This document shows, in pieces, positions 36,332 through 46,135 of a stretch of 64,000 nucleotides of DNA. Under the pieces are notes generated by a model. The model saw only the letters and a program-made list of their open reading frames with translations. It searched no databases and was not told the DNA's origin. A program made the position numbers and the translations under genes. Location of the stretch: contig JAFUEH010000023.1 of NCBI GenBank assembly GCA_017463985.1, forward strand, positions 49,818-113,817, in the 5' to 3' direction. The stretch is from Eubacterium sp. (lineage in GTDB: Bacteria; Bacillota; Clostridia; Oscillospirales; Acutalibacteraceae). Position 1 is the first letter of the stretch; the number at the start of each line of letters is the position of its first letter.

Positions 36332-37306
36332 ATGAGCTTTTCAATTTTGCTGGTGGCGGCGTGTATACCATCGATCGTGCTGCTGTGCTATATCTACCGT
36401 AAGGACAGAGCAGAAAAAGAGCCCTTCAGCCTGCTCGCACTGCTGTTTGGTCTGGGTGCCGCCAGCGCCTTGCCGGTTGTGATCGCAGAGCTTGCGCTCG
36501 GCAAGCTGAACGTTTTTCCGGAGGGCAGCGTGCCATCGAATTTTCATGAGGCCTATATTGTTGCAGGTCTGTGCGAGGAGGTCGGCAAGTTCCTCGTCCT
36601 CTATTTTGTGACCCGTAAGAATAAGAATTTTAACTGCCTGTTCGACGGGGTGATCTATGCCGTTGTTGTATCGCTCGGCTTTGCCACGCTGGAAAATATT
36701 CTCTACGTGTTTGAAAACGGGCTCCAAATTGCGCTGACCCGTGCAATCACGTCGGTACCGGGTCACATGTTCTTCGGCGTGCTGATGGGTTATTTCTATA
36801 CCTTCTGGCACCTGTTCAGCAACCTGGAAGTCGTTGAACAAAAATATGCGCAGATGCGCCTGATCGACACTGTTCAGCCGAATAAGGTGAATAAAACGAC
36901 GTATTTTGTTTTGGCGCTGGTGGTACCGATCCTTGTCCACGGCACCTATGATTTTCTTATCTTTTCCGCCACAAGCGTGACGATAGTGGCCTTCTTTATA
37001 CTGCTGATCGGGCTGTATATCTACTGCTTTAAGAAAATTAAGACCATGTCGGCACAGGACCAGCACGAGGCCAATATGATCGCGGCAATCCTGAACCAAA
37101 AGTATCCGTATCTTTATCCGCGTATCCGCCAGGCAATGCAGGCGCAGCAGATGCAGTACAACCCGTATACGCAGGCGGCCTATAATCCGTATTCGGCGCA
37201 AAACAATTACGGCTATCAGTATCAGCAGCCGACCCAGCGGCCTGTCCAAAACGGCTATTACCAGCCGCAGCAGGCACCGAACAATAATAACTATACATAC
37301 CGTTAA
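36332..37306 (+). CDS. PrsW-family intramembrane metalloprotease
   Basis: 324 aa with about eight membrane spans. The family catalytic signatures are visible: LCEEVGKFLVLYF (EExxK), FATLENILYV (ENI) and VPGHMFFGVLMGYFY plus VPILVHGTYDF (His ligands). In Bacillus PrsW cleaves the anti-sigma factor RsiW. Whether this one acts on membrane regulators such as the 19.9-kb sigma fusion is speculation. The cytoplasmic tail (~275-324) is rich in Gln/Asn/Tyr (QAQQMQYNPYTQAAYNPY). RBS GGAGGTG. Confidence 0.92.
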   Translation: MSFSILLVAACIPSIVLLCYIYRKDRAEKEPFSLLALLFGLGAASALPVVIAELALGKLNVFPEGSVPSNFHEAYIVAGLCEEVGKFLVLYFVTRKNKNFNCLFDGVIYAVVVSLGFATLENILYVFENGLQIALTRAITSVPGHMFFGVLMGYFYTFWHLFSNLEVVEQKYAQMRLIDTVQPNKVNKTTYFVLALVVPILVHGTYDFLIFSATSVTIVAFFILLIGLYIYCFKKIKTMSAQDQHEANMIAAILNQKYPYLYPRIRQAMQAQQMQYNPYTQAAYNPYSAQNNYGYQYQQPTQRPVQNGYYQPQQAPNNNNYTYR

Positions 37307-37317
37307 AATATTCTTAA

Positions 37318-37372
37318 CAGGAGACAGCGGCGCACGCTTTTTTAGGAAGTGTGTTCGGCGTCTCCTTTTATT
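37318..37372 (+). terminator. Terminator of the PrsW-like gene
   Basis: AGGAGAC ... GTCTCCT arms followed by TTTTATTTTT. Confidence 0.7.
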
Positions 37373-37452
37373 TTTAAAAAATTTATGATTGTATCTTGCA
37401 ATCAGTTGTGCTATTATAGATAAGTATTATTTTAACTATGGAGGATTTTTAA

Positions 37453-38706
37453 ATGTACGCAGACTATTATGATTCGATTGCAAAGGTAGCCGAAACCGAC
37501 AAAGAGGTCGCTGACGCGATGGCGTTAGAGCTGAAAAGACAGCGCGAGAACATTGAGCTGATCGCTTCGGAAAACCTTGTTTCACCGCAGGTGATGGCCG
37601 CGATGGGCAGCGTGCTGACCAATAAGTATGCGGAGGGTTATCCGGCGCACCGCTATTACGGCGGCTGCCAGTATGTGGACATTGCGGAGGAGATCGCAAT
37701 AAAGAGAGCCTGCGAGCTCTTTGGCTGTCAGTTCGCGAATGTCCAGCCGCACTCCGGCGCACAGGCGAACACCGCGGTTTACCTGGCGCTGCTCAAGCCG
37801 GGCGACACCGTGATGGGTATGGCGCTGGATAACGGCGGCCATCTGACCCACGGCTCACCGGCCAATATTTCCGGTAAATATTTTAACTTTGTACAGTACG
37901 GTGTGGATGAAAACGGCTATATTGACTATGCGGCATTCAATAAGCAGGTGATCAAAACGCGGCCGAAGCTGGTGGTTGCCGGCGCGTCCGCTTATCCAAG
38001 AGAGATCGATTTTAAGACCATGGCGGATATTGCACACGCGAACGGCGCTATGTTCATGGTCGATATGGCGCATATTGCCGGTCTGGTGGCCGCAGGGCTG
38101 CATCAGTCACCGATCCCGTATGCCGATGTGGTCACCACCACAACGCACAAAACGCTCAGAGGCCCCAGAGGCGGCTTGATTTTGTGCAATAACCCATATC
38201 TTGCCAAGAAGATCAACTCCGCTGTATTCCCGGGCTCACAGGGCGGTCCGCTGATGCACGTGATCGCCGGCAAGGCGGTTTGCTTCGGTGAGGCGCTGAA
38301 GCCGGAATTCAAGGCTTATCAGCAGCGTGTGATCGACAACGCACAGGCGCTTGCCAAGGGACTGACGGACAGAGGTCTGAACCTGGTGTCCGGCGGTACG
38401 GATAATCACCTTTGCCTGCTCGACCTGAGAGGCACCGGCGTGACCGGCAAGGAGCTGGAAGCAAGACTTGACGAGGTGCATATCACCCTGAATAAAAACA
38501 CCGTGCCTAACGAGCCGCTGTCACCGTTCGTCACGAGCGGCGTCAGGATCGGCACGCCGGCCGCTACGACCAGAGGCCTGAACACGGACGATTTTGATAA
38601 GATTGCAGAGTTTATTTATCTTGCCGTGACGGATTACGACAATCAGAAGGAGTATATCCGCGCCGGCGTTGCGGAGATTTGTGCAAAATATCCTCTGTAT
38701 GAATAA
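37453..38706 (+). CDS. glyA: Serine hydroxymethyltransferase
   Basis: 417 aa. PLP enzyme interconverting serine and glycine with tetrahydrofolate. Landmarks: [52 protein letters not shown], and the Schiff-base Lys in [20 protein letters not shown] lies before ATG. A promoter TTGTAT-17-TATTAT is at 37389-37417. It is followed eight bases later by the first glycerophosphotransferase. Confidence 0.98.
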   Translation: MYADYYDSIAKVAETDKEVADAMALELKRQRENIELIASENLVSPQVMAAMGSVLTNKYAEGYPAHRYYGGCQYVDIAEEIAIKRACELFGCQFANVQPHSGAQANTAVYLALLKPGDTVMGMALDNGGHLTHGSPANISGKYFNFVQYGVDENGYIDYAAFNKQVIKTRPKLVVAGASAYPREIDFKTMADIAHANGAMFMVDMAHIAGLVAAGLHQSPIPYADVVTTTTHKTLRGPRGGLILCNNPYLAKKINSAVFPGSQGGPLMHVIAGKAVCFGEALKPEFKAYQQRVIDNAQALAKGLTDRGLNLVSGGTDNHLCLLDLRGTGVTGKELEARLDEVHITLNKNTVPNEPLSPFVTSGVRIGTPAATTRGLNTDDFDKIAEFIYLAVTDYDNQKEYIRAGVAEICAKYPLYE

Positions 38707-38714
38707 GTGAGTTT

Positions 38715-39902
38715 ATGATAACCGTTTTTGCAAAGCTGTTTGGCGCTGTACTGAACGTGATCTACCGTTTTTATAAGTGCCGCAAAACCCAAAATAAAAT
38801 CGCATTCCTCTCCCGTCAGAGCGAAACGCCGTCGCTGGATTTTCGCTATCTGATCGAGGCACTGCAGGCGCAGTATCCCGATTATGAGATCATGGTGCGC
38901 TGCAAAATGATCCCGAAGAGCCTGCTCGGTAAGCTCGGCTATCTCGGTGAGCTGCACCGTCAAATGCAGGCGATGGCTACCGCCAAGGTGGTCGTGCTGG
39001 ATGGATACTGTATTTTGGCCTCCATGCTGCACCATAAAGAGGAACTGCAGATCATTCAGCTTTGGCATGCGCTCGGCTCGTTTAAGAAGTTCGGCAAGTC
39101 CGTCCTCGGCAAGGAGGGCGGCGCGTCGCCCGAGGTGGCAGCTGCTTTTAAAATGCACAGCAACTACGACCTGATTGCGGCCAGCGGTGAAAAATGCGTG
39201 CCGTTTTTTGCCGAGGCTTTTGGGCAGCCGACGGAAAAATTTGTGCCGATCGGCATTCCGCGTATGGACTATCTGACCGATCCCGAAAAAAGCAGGGAGC
39301 TGAGACAGCGTGTGCTGGCTGCCTATCCGGCGCTGAATAACGGTAAAAAAACCGTGCTGTATGCGCCGACCTTCCGCGACACACCGCAGGATACTGCCGT
39401 CTTGCACCGCGCTGCCGCTGCGCTGGCGGAGCGTTTGGACTTTTCGCGCTTTAACCTGATTGTGAAGCACCACGTGGTGGATTCCAATCTAGAGGAGATA
39501 TTTGTGGACGGCGCTGAAAATTCCTGTACGGGCGCACGCTTTTCGGGCATGGAGCTGATGGCGGTGAGCGACTGCGTGATCACGGACTACAGCTCTATCA
39601 TATATGAGGCGATCCTGAAGGAGCTGCCTGTCTATATCTATTGCTTTGACAGCGATAAATATATTGATGAGCGCGGATTTTATATTGATTTTTGGAACGA
39701 TCTGCCGGCGCTGTACGGCCAGACGGCGGACGCGCTTTGCACCCTGCTCGAGAGCGGCGAAACGGCTGATCCTGAAAAAACAGCGCGCTTCAAGACGGAT
39801 TATGTGAATAAAAAATTTGCAAGCATTACCGATGTGTGGTGCGAGATCATTGACGAAGCGGCGCGCGGCGTCTATGACGGAAGATATAATTATCAAGCAT
39901 GA
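38715..39902 (+). CDS. CDP-glycerol glycerophosphotransferase-like protein 1
   Basis: 395 aa, peripheral-membrane TagB/TagF-type enzyme. Conserved pieces: VLDGYCILASMLHHKEELQIIQLWHALGSFKKFG (catalytic His in WHALG), VPIGIPRMDYL, KTVLYAPTFRD and CVITDYSSIIYEAI. Such enzymes add glycerol- or ribitol-phosphate units to teichoic-acid-like polymers. It overlaps the next gene by 4 bases (ATGA). The two are paralogues that may prime and extend the same chain. Confidence 0.9.
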   Translation: MITVFAKLFGAVLNVIYRFYKCRKTQNKIAFLSRQSETPSLDFRYLIEALQAQYPDYEIMVRCKMIPKSLLGKLGYLGELHRQMQAMATAKVVVLDGYCILASMLHHKEELQIIQLWHALGSFKKFGKSVLGKEGGASPEVAAAFKMHSNYDLIAASGEKCVPFFAEAFGQPTEKFVPIGIPRMDYLTDPEKSRELRQRVLAAYPALNNGKKTVLYAPTFRDTPQDTAVLHRAAAALAERLDFSRFNLIVKHHVVDSNLEEIFVDGAENSCTGARFSGMELMAVSDCVITDYSSIIYEAILKELPVYIYCFDSDKYIDERGFYIDFWNDLPALYGQTADALCTLLESGETADPEKTARFKTDYVNKKFASITDVWCEIIDEAARGVYDGRYNYQA

Positions 39903-41011
39903 TTAACATTAAATCACTGGCATATCCGCTGCTGCAAAAGGGCCGGTATGCCAAACTCATTTCTTTGTTTAACAAGGCGAAGGGACAGCCGCTGGAGCCG
40001 CAAAAAATTGTGATGCTGGCGACCTCTAAGGGGAAGCTCGGCGGTAACCTGCTGGCCATTAAGGACTATATTGAAAAGCATCAGCTGCCCTATACGGTGA
40101 CGGCCTATACCGAGGACACACTCCCTGAGCTTGGTGCGCTGGCGCAGGCGCTGGCCACGGCAAAATATGTGATGGTGGACGATTACGAGCCGATGGTGTA
40201 TCCGCTGTCGCTGCGCGAGGGACAGCACCTGGTACAGGTGTGGCACGCGATGGGCGCTTTCAAGCGCTTCGGTTATGCCAGAGCGACGGCAGAGCAAGGC
40301 TCGATCACCCATAAAAATTACACCGAAGCGATCGTCTCCTCGCCCGAGCTGTGCAAAATTTATGCAGAAAGCTTCGGTATCCGTCAGGACAGGATCAAGC
40401 CTGTCGGAACGCCGCGCACAGACGCGTTTTTTGACAGCGCGCATACACAGGCGGTGAAGGCGCGGCTGTATGCTGCGTATCCTGCCCTGCAGGGCAAGAA
40501 GGTCTGTTTGTTTGCACCGACCTTCCGCGGCGAGAACGTGCACGACGGCTATTATCCGGAGCAGTTTATCGATCTTGCTGCGCTGGCACAGGAGCTAGGC
40601 GAGGACTGGACGGTGGTGCTCAAGCTGCACCCGTTCGTTAAAAACCGACCGGCCGTGCCGGCAAGTGTGCTCGACCTGTCCGCCGAGCGTGAGATCAACG
40701 ACCTGCTGCTCTTGACCGACGTGCTGGTGACCGATTACAGCTCGGTGATTTTTGAAAACGCGGTGATCGGTAACGCGGCTGTTTTGTATGCGCCGGATCT
40801 GGCGGAATACACGGACGCACGCGGCTTTTACTTCCCATACAGCGACTATGCCTGCGGCGAGGTGGTGACGGACGCGGCACAGCTGGCGGCTGCCGTCAGG
40901 GCGGCGCGTAAGGACGATGCGCGGATGCTGGCCTTTCAGCAGCGCTTTGTACCGCTGTGCGACGGTCACGCCTGCGAGCGGTTTGTGAAGGAAATACTGG
41001 AGGAACACTGA
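39899..41011 (+). CDS. CDP-glycerol glycerophosphotransferase-like protein 2
   Basis: 370 aa, paralogue of the preceding gene. Matching pieces: YVMVDDYEPMVYPLSLREGQHLVQVWHAMGAFKRFGY, IKPVGTPRTDAFF, KVCLFAPTFRG and VLVTDYSSVIFENAV. No cytidylyltransferase (TagD) or polymerase partner is adjacent, so the nucleotide-alditol donor must come from elsewhere. Confidence 0.9.
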   Translation: MINIKSLAYPLLQKGRYAKLISLFNKAKGQPLEPQKIVMLATSKGKLGGNLLAIKDYIEKHQLPYTVTAYTEDTLPELGALAQALATAKYVMVDDYEPMVYPLSLREGQHLVQVWHAMGAFKRFGYARATAEQGSITHKNYTEAIVSSPELCKIYAESFGIRQDRIKPVGTPRTDAFFDSAHTQAVKARLYAAYPALQGKKVCLFAPTFRGENVHDGYYPEQFIDLAALAQELGEDWTVVLKLHPFVKNRPAVPASVLDLSAEREINDLLLLTDVLVTDYSSVIFENAVIGNAAVLYAPDLAEYTDARGFYFPYSDYACGEVVTDAAQLAAAVRAARKDDARMLAFQQRFVPLCDGHACERFVKEILEEH

Positions 41012-41013
41012 CG

Positions 41014-42198
41014 ATGGTTCAATTATCTGAAAAATTTGCGGGTATGAAGCCCTCCGCTACCAGGGAAATCTTAAAGGTGACCAGCCAGCCGGGCATGATT
41101 GCGTTCGCCGGCGGCTCACCGGCCGTTGCGGCCTTCCCGACGGAGGAGGTTACCCGTCTTTCCAATGAAATATTAACAGAAGATCCCGTTGCAGCGCTGG
41201 TTTACGGCGTGTCCGAGGGCTATCAGCCGCTGCGCGATACCGTCAAGCGGTGGCTCAAGGAACGTGAAAATGTCGGTACCGATGACGATGTGGTGATCAT
41301 CACAGCCGGCGGTACCCAGGTCATGGACCTGTCTACTCGCATTTTAGTGAGCGAGGGAGACACGGTGATCTGCGAGGAGCCTTCCTTTGTCGGCTCACTG
41401 AACTGCTTCCGTTCTCACGGCCTGCAGCTGGTCGGCGTGCCGATCGACGCAGACGGTATGAATATCGAAAAGCTGGAGGAAGCCATTCAGGCGCATCCGG
41501 AAGCAAAATTTATTTACACGATCCCGAATTTCCAAAACCCGGGCGGTACGACCCTGTCGCTGGAAAAGCGTCAAAAAATGCTGCAGCTGGCACGGGACAA
41601 CGACTTGGTGATCATTGAGGATAATCCGTACGGTAACCTGCGTGTAGCCGGCGAGGATGTGCCGGCGATCAAAAGCATGGATACGGACGGTACGGTGATT
41701 TATGCCGGTTCGTTTTCAAAGATCTTAGCGCCCGGCATCCGTGTGGCGTATGCCGTTGTGCCAAAGGCCATGGCGGCGGCGTTCACGATCGCCAAGCAGG
41801 TCAGCGACGTACACACCGGCGTTCTGAACCAGATGATCGTATCGCGCTGGTTTGACGAATATGATGTCAACGCGCATATCGAAAAAATCCGCGGCATTTA
41901 CCGGAAAAAGCTGAACCTGATGTGCGACTGTCTGGACGAATACTGTCCGTCGATCGAATACGTACGGCCTCAGGGCGGTCTGTTTATTTGGGCGAAGCTA
42001 CCGCAGGGCGTGGATATGCTCCGCTATGTGAAACGGCTGCTCGACTTTAAGGTGGCGGTGGTGCCCGGTTCCAGCTTTATGACGGACGATACTGCGCCGT
42101 GCGATTATATCCGCCTGAACTTCTCCACGCCGTCAGAGGACAATATTATCAAAGGCGTGAAGGCGATGGGCGAGGTCCTCAAAGAGTTTACAGAATAA
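41014..42198 (+). CDS. PLP-dependent aminotransferase, class I/II (2-aminoadipate/LysN-like)
   Basis: 394 aa from ATG 41014 (GGAGG upstream); the frame is open further up inside the previous gene. GVSEGYQPLRDTVKRWL, YTIPNFQNPGGTTLSLEKR and the PLP Lys in YAGSFSKILAPGIRVAY are typical of the MocR/LysN/Aro8-like fold type I subgroup. There is no GntR DNA-binding domain. The substrate cannot be set from sequence; aromatic, branched-chain or aminoadipate are all possible. The trpS gene follows 15 bases later. Confidence 0.92.
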   Translation: MVQLSEKFAGMKPSATREILKVTSQPGMIAFAGGSPAVAAFPTEEVTRLSNEILTEDPVAALVYGVSEGYQPLRDTVKRWLKERENVGTDDDVVIITAGGTQVMDLSTRILVSEGDTVICEEPSFVGSLNCFRSHGLQLVGVPIDADGMNIEKLEEAIQAHPEAKFIYTIPNFQNPGGTTLSLEKRQKMLQLARDNDLVIIEDNPYGNLRVAGEDVPAIKSMDTDGTVIYAGSFSKILAPGIRVAYAVVPKAMAAAFTIAKQVSDVHTGVLNQMIVSRWFDEYDVNAHIEKIRGIYRKKLNLMCDCLDEYCPSIEYVRPQGGLFIWAKLPQGVDMLRYVKRLLDFKVAVVPGSSFMTDDTAPCDYIRLNFSTPSEDNIIKGVKAMGEVLKEFTE

Positions 42199-42213
42199 CA
42201 GGAGTTTATAGCG

Positions 42214-43221
42214 ATGTCCGAAACAGCACAAAGAAAAAAAAGAAGTTTATCCCTGATTCAGCCGACCTCTGTGCCGACGCTCGGCAATTACCTCGGCGCG
42301 ATGAAAGGCTGGCCGAGCTTTCAGGAGGATTTTGATACCATCTTCGGCATTGCCGATCTGCACTCGATTACCGTGCGCCAGGAGCCGGCAAAGCTGCGGC
42401 AGCAGACCACCCAGCTCTACGCGATGCTGATGGCGGTCGGGCTTGATCCGCAGAAAAGCATTCTGTTCATCCAGTCGCACGTACCGCAGCATTCTCAGCT
42501 AGCATGGCTGCTCAACTGCTATACCCAGTTCGGAGAGCTGAACCGTATGACGCAGTTCAAGGATAAATCGGCACAGCACGCGGACAACGTGAACGCCGGT
42601 CTGTTTACGTATCCCTGTCTGATGGCAGCCGATATTTTGCTGTATCAGGCGGATGTCGTGCCTGTCGGTGCTGACCAAAAGCAGCATCTAGAGATCACGC
42701 GCGATATTGCAACGCGCTTCAACGGCGTTTACGGTAACGTGTTTACCGTGCCGGAGCCGTATATCCCCAAGGCCGGCGCACGCGTCATGAGCCTGCAGAA
42801 TCCGACGGCAAAAATGAGCAAGTCCGATCCGAACCCGAAGGGAACGGTGTACCTGACCGATGAGCCGAACGTGATCATGAAAAAATTCAAGAGCGCCGTA
42901 ACGGACAGCGAAATGTCCGTGCGTTATGCCGACGGCAAGGACGGCATCAACAACCTGATGAATATCTATTCCTGCGTGACCGGCGACAGCTTAGAAACGA
43001 TCGAGCATGATTTTGCCGGCAAGGGCTACGGCGATTTTAAGAAGGCTGTCGGTGAGGCAGTCGTGGCCGAGCTGGCGCCGGTACAGCAAAAATATAAGGA
43101 ATACCTCAGCGATAAGGCTTATTTAGAGCAGTGCTGGACGGGCGGCGCCGATTTTGCCTCACGTCTGGCAGACAGAACGCTGAAAAAAGCAATGAAGAAG
43201 ATAGGATTTGTGATGAAGTAA
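42214..43221 (+). CDS. trpS: Tryptophanyl-tRNA synthetase
   Basis: 335-aa class I synthetase. The HIGH-type motif is in SVPTLGNYLGAM and the KMSKS loop in NPTAKMSKSDPNPKG. PVGADQKQHLEITRDIATRFN is the tRNA/ATP-site signature. RBS AGGAG precedes ATG. No T-box was seen upstream, unlike asnS and pheS; it seems to be transcribed with the aminotransferase. Its TAA overlaps the ATG of the GH20 gene. Confidence 0.97.
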   Translation: MSETAQRKKRSLSLIQPTSVPTLGNYLGAMKGWPSFQEDFDTIFGIADLHSITVRQEPAKLRQQTTQLYAMLMAVGLDPQKSILFIQSHVPQHSQLAWLLNCYTQFGELNRMTQFKDKSAQHADNVNAGLFTYPCLMAADILLYQADVVPVGADQKQHLEITRDIATRFNGVYGNVFTVPEPYIPKAGARVMSLQNPTAKMSKSDPNPKGTVYLTDEPNVIMKKFKSAVTDSEMSVRYADGKDGINNLMNIYSCVTGDSLETIEHDFAGKGYGDFKKAVGEAVVAELAPVQQKYKEYLSDKAYLEQCWTGGADFASRLADRTLKKAMKKIGFVMK

Positions 43222-44789
43222 TGCCTCCGCTGATACCGCTTCCTAAACAATATACACCGCGGCCGGGCTGCTTTACGCTGACGGCGGCCTATCAGTCCGA
43301 TTTTGCGCTGCCGCTGCTGGAAAGCATTGCTACGCCGACGGACGGTGCCGCGCTCTGCATCCGAAAGGACAGTGACCTTCCACCGGAGGGCTACACGCTG
43401 TCCGTGACGCCTGAGCGCCTGCTGATACGGGCTGCTACGAAAACCGGCGCGTATTATGCGCTGCAGACGGTGCGGCGGCTTGCGGGCTTTGATACCGGCG
43501 GCAGGGAAGTACCCTGCTGTGAAATCGAGGACGCGCCGCGCTATCAGTGGCGCGGGCTGCAGCTGGATGTCAGCCGTCACTTTTTTGACACAGAAGAGGT
43601 CAAGCGCCTGCTGGAGCTGATGTTTGCCGAAAAGCTCAACGTTTTTCACTGGCACCTGACGGACGACCAGGGCTGGCGGATTGAGCTGGAGGGCTATCCG
43701 CAGCTGACAGCGGTCGGCTCCAAAAGGGAACGTACACACGTCGGCGGCTGGGGCAGCTTCCGCTGCGATCACGTGCCGCACGCCGGCTTCTATACAAAAG
43801 CACAGATCAGGGAGATCGTTGCCTTTGCGGCGGAGCGCGGTATTACGGTAGTGCCGGAGATCGACTTTCCGGCTCACAGCGCGGCGGCCATGGCGGCGTT
43901 TCCGGAGCTGGCCTGCTTTGAAAAGCAAACCGACGTGCCGTATTATTTCGGCGGCCTGATTCCGCAGTGGCGCCATTTTGATTTCCGCTGGAACCGGACG
44001 TTGTGCTGCGGCAAGGACAGTACCTTCGATTTTGTATTCGGCGTACTGGATGAGCTCTGTGCGCTGTTTCCGTCGCCGTATATCCACATCGGCGGCGATG
44101 AAGCGCCGCACGGCGAATGGAAGCGCTGTCCGGCGTGTCAGGCAGTCATGCAGCAAAACGGGCTGAAAAATGAAACCGAGCTGCAGGGCTGGTTTGAAAA
44201 TAAAGTGATCGCATATTTAAGAGAAAAAGGAAAAACCGCGATCGGCTGGAACGAGCTGAGCCATGCGGATAACCTGGAGAAGGATAACGTTGTCCTGCAG
44301 TACTGGACGCGTAAACGCGACCCGAAAGCAGAGGCGTTTGCCGCCGACGGCGGACGGATGATTTTATCCAACCATCAGGCGTTCTATTTTGATATGCCTT
44401 ATGCGCTGACGCCGCTCAGTCAAACCTATCGCTACCGTCCGGAGGACTTCGGTATCACCGGTAAGGCAGCGGAGCAGGTGCTCGGCGTGGAGGGCGAGCT
44501 GTGGAGCGAATGGCTGCCGGACAGAGCCAAGCTGGATTTTTTGGCAGTACCGCGTATGCAGGCGCTGGCGGAGGTGGCCTGGTCGCCGCCGGAGGCGCGT
44601 GACTTCGATCACTTTATGGAACGCTGGGAACAGCTGAAGCCGTCGATGACAGCGCAGGGCGTCGGCTATGCCGAAAATGACCTGACCCTCCCGGCGCATC
44701 CGCTGCGCGCCCGTTATATTAAACGAAAATTCCGCAAGGGTAATCCATACCTTGAGGTAACAATGAATAATAAACTCAAAAGGAGATAA
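43221..44789 (+). CDS. Beta-N-acetylhexosaminidase, glycoside hydrolase family 20
   Basis: 522 aa from ATG 43221 (TAATG overlap with trpS). The N-terminal GH20b domain (~1-105) is followed by the TIM-barrel: RYQWRGLQLDVSRHFF, KLNVFHWHLTDDQGWRIEL and the catalytic Asp-Glu in IHIGGDEAPHGEWK. Uses substrate-assisted catalysis to release terminal GlcNAc/GalNAc. No signal peptide is seen, so it probably acts on imported or cell-wall-recycled oligosaccharides. The NahK-like kinase at 53.9 kb could process the released sugar. Confidence 0.94.
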   Translation: MPPLIPLPKQYTPRPGCFTLTAAYQSDFALPLLESIATPTDGAALCIRKDSDLPPEGYTLSVTPERLLIRAATKTGAYYALQTVRRLAGFDTGGREVPCCEIEDAPRYQWRGLQLDVSRHFFDTEEVKRLLELMFAEKLNVFHWHLTDDQGWRIELEGYPQLTAVGSKRERTHVGGWGSFRCDHVPHAGFYTKAQIREIVAFAAERGITVVPEIDFPAHSAAAMAAFPELACFEKQTDVPYYFGGLIPQWRHFDFRWNRTLCCGKDSTFDFVFGVLDELCALFPSPYIHIGGDEAPHGEWKRCPACQAVMQQNGLKNETELQGWFENKVIAYLREKGKTAIGWNELSHADNLEKDNVVLQYWTRKRDPKAEAFAADGGRMILSNHQAFYFDMPYALTPLSQTYRYRPEDFGITGKAAEQVLGVEGELWSEWLPDRAKLDFLAVPRMQALAEVAWSPPEARDFDHFMERWEQLKPSMTAQGVGYAENDLTLPAHPLRARYIKRKFRKGNPYLEVTMNNKLKRR

Positions 44790-44793
44790 AACC

Positions 44794-46104
44794 ATGAAGT
44801 TCAGTGAATTTCCAAAAGCAGTAATCAAGGAAAACGTTGATTACACGATCCATGAGATCACCAACGTGATCAAACGGTACGGACCGCGTGAGTCCGGCAA
44901 TGCGAATTGCTTCGCCACGCAAAAGCACATCAAAAAGGAAATGGATACCTTTGCAGATGAAACCGGCTTTGAGACCTATAAAATGGCGCCGAAGGCGTTT
45001 TTGCATTTCACAAAAACGGTATCGCTCGCCATCATCCTGGCCGTGTGCGTCTGCCTGCTGCTCGTCTATCTCGGCGTATTTGACCGTGTGCCGATCGGCG
45101 GTAACGACTTTTTCCTGCCGCAGTGTATCGTCGGCTTTGTCGTGCTGGTATCGCTGCTGATCACTGCTGTTGAGTTTTTATTCTACAAGCAGTTCTGCGA
45201 CGTGTTCTACAAAAAGATCGAAGCCAGAAATTTCTATGCCAAGCGCAAGCCGACCGGCGAGGTCAAGAGAAGAATCGTGATCTCCGGTCACTGCGATGCT
45301 GCGTATGAATGGCGTCATATTTACTATTCCAAAAAGCTCCACGCGCCCCACCTGATGGGACTGCTGATGGGCTGGGCGATCGGCGGTGCGTTCATCAGCC
45401 TGATCGTGGCGATCCTCGCGATCGTAGCCAACTTCACGGACATGGGCGCGTTCGGCGCGTTCCTGCTGAATTACAGCTATTATATTCACTGCCTGACAGC
45501 GGTCGGCATGATCTTCCTGTTCCTGTTCATCGACTTCAAAACGCTGTCCCCCGGCGCGAACGATAACCTGACCGGTACCTATGCCGCTGTTTGTGCGATC
45601 CGTATGCTGGACATGGCCGGCGTTGAGTTTGAAAATACCGAGGTCGTTTGTATGATCACCGACGGTGAGGAGGCCGGTCTGCGCGGCGCGAAGCAGTGGT
45701 CAAAGGATCATTATGACGAATACTGCAACGACGGTGTAGAGACGGCAGTGCTTTGCGTGGATACGCTGACGGATCTGGATTATCTGAATGTCTATAACCG
45801 CGATATGACCGGTACCGTAAGACATCATCAGGGCTTCTCGCAGCTCGTGATGGACGCGGCGAAGGAGGCCGGCCACGACAGCCTGAAATTTGCGAACGTA
45901 TTCTTTGGCTCGTCCGACGCGGCTGCCTTCACACAAGCGAAAATTCCGGCTACCTGCCTGGCGGCAATGGACCCCACGCCGGCAGACTATTATCACAACC
46001 GCCGCGACAACTATGACCGCTTGGTTCCGGAAGCGATCGAGACCGGCTATGAGATCATTCTTTCTACCATTTTCAACTTTGACGAAAAGGGACTTGGCGC
46101 ATAA
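44794..46104 (+). CDS. Membrane-bound M28-family zinc peptidase
   Basis: 436 aa. Several membrane spans (about 70-92, 100-125, 185-215 and 222-245) interrupt the N-terminal half. The peptidase core gives zinc ligands in IVISGHCDAAYEWR, LSPGANDNLTGTYAA, ITDGEEAGLRGAK and YYHNRRDNYDRL. Domain order resembles clostridial membrane aminopeptidase-like proteins. RBS AGGAG precedes ATG 44794. The next gene follows 31 bases later and may be functionally linked. Confidence 0.88.
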   Translation: MKFSEFPKAVIKENVDYTIHEITNVIKRYGPRESGNANCFATQKHIKKEMDTFADETGFETYKMAPKAFLHFTKTVSLAIILAVCVCLLLVYLGVFDRVPIGGNDFFLPQCIVGFVVLVSLLITAVEFLFYKQFCDVFYKKIEARNFYAKRKPTGEVKRRIVISGHCDAAYEWRHIYYSKKLHAPHLMGLLMGWAIGGAFISLIVAILAIVANFTDMGAFGAFLLNYSYYIHCLTAVGMIFLFLFIDFKTLSPGANDNLTGTYAAVCAIRMLDMAGVEFENTEVVCMITDGEEAGLRGAKQWSKDHYDEYCNDGVETAVLCVDTLTDLDYLNVYNRDMTGTVRHHQGFSQLVMDAAKEAGHDSLKFANVFFGSSDAAAFTQAKIPATCLAAMDPTPADYYHNRRDNYDRLVPEAIETGYEIILSTIFNFDEKGLGA

Positions 46105-46135
46105 TCACGCCGAATAAGATGAAGGAGCTTTTGCT

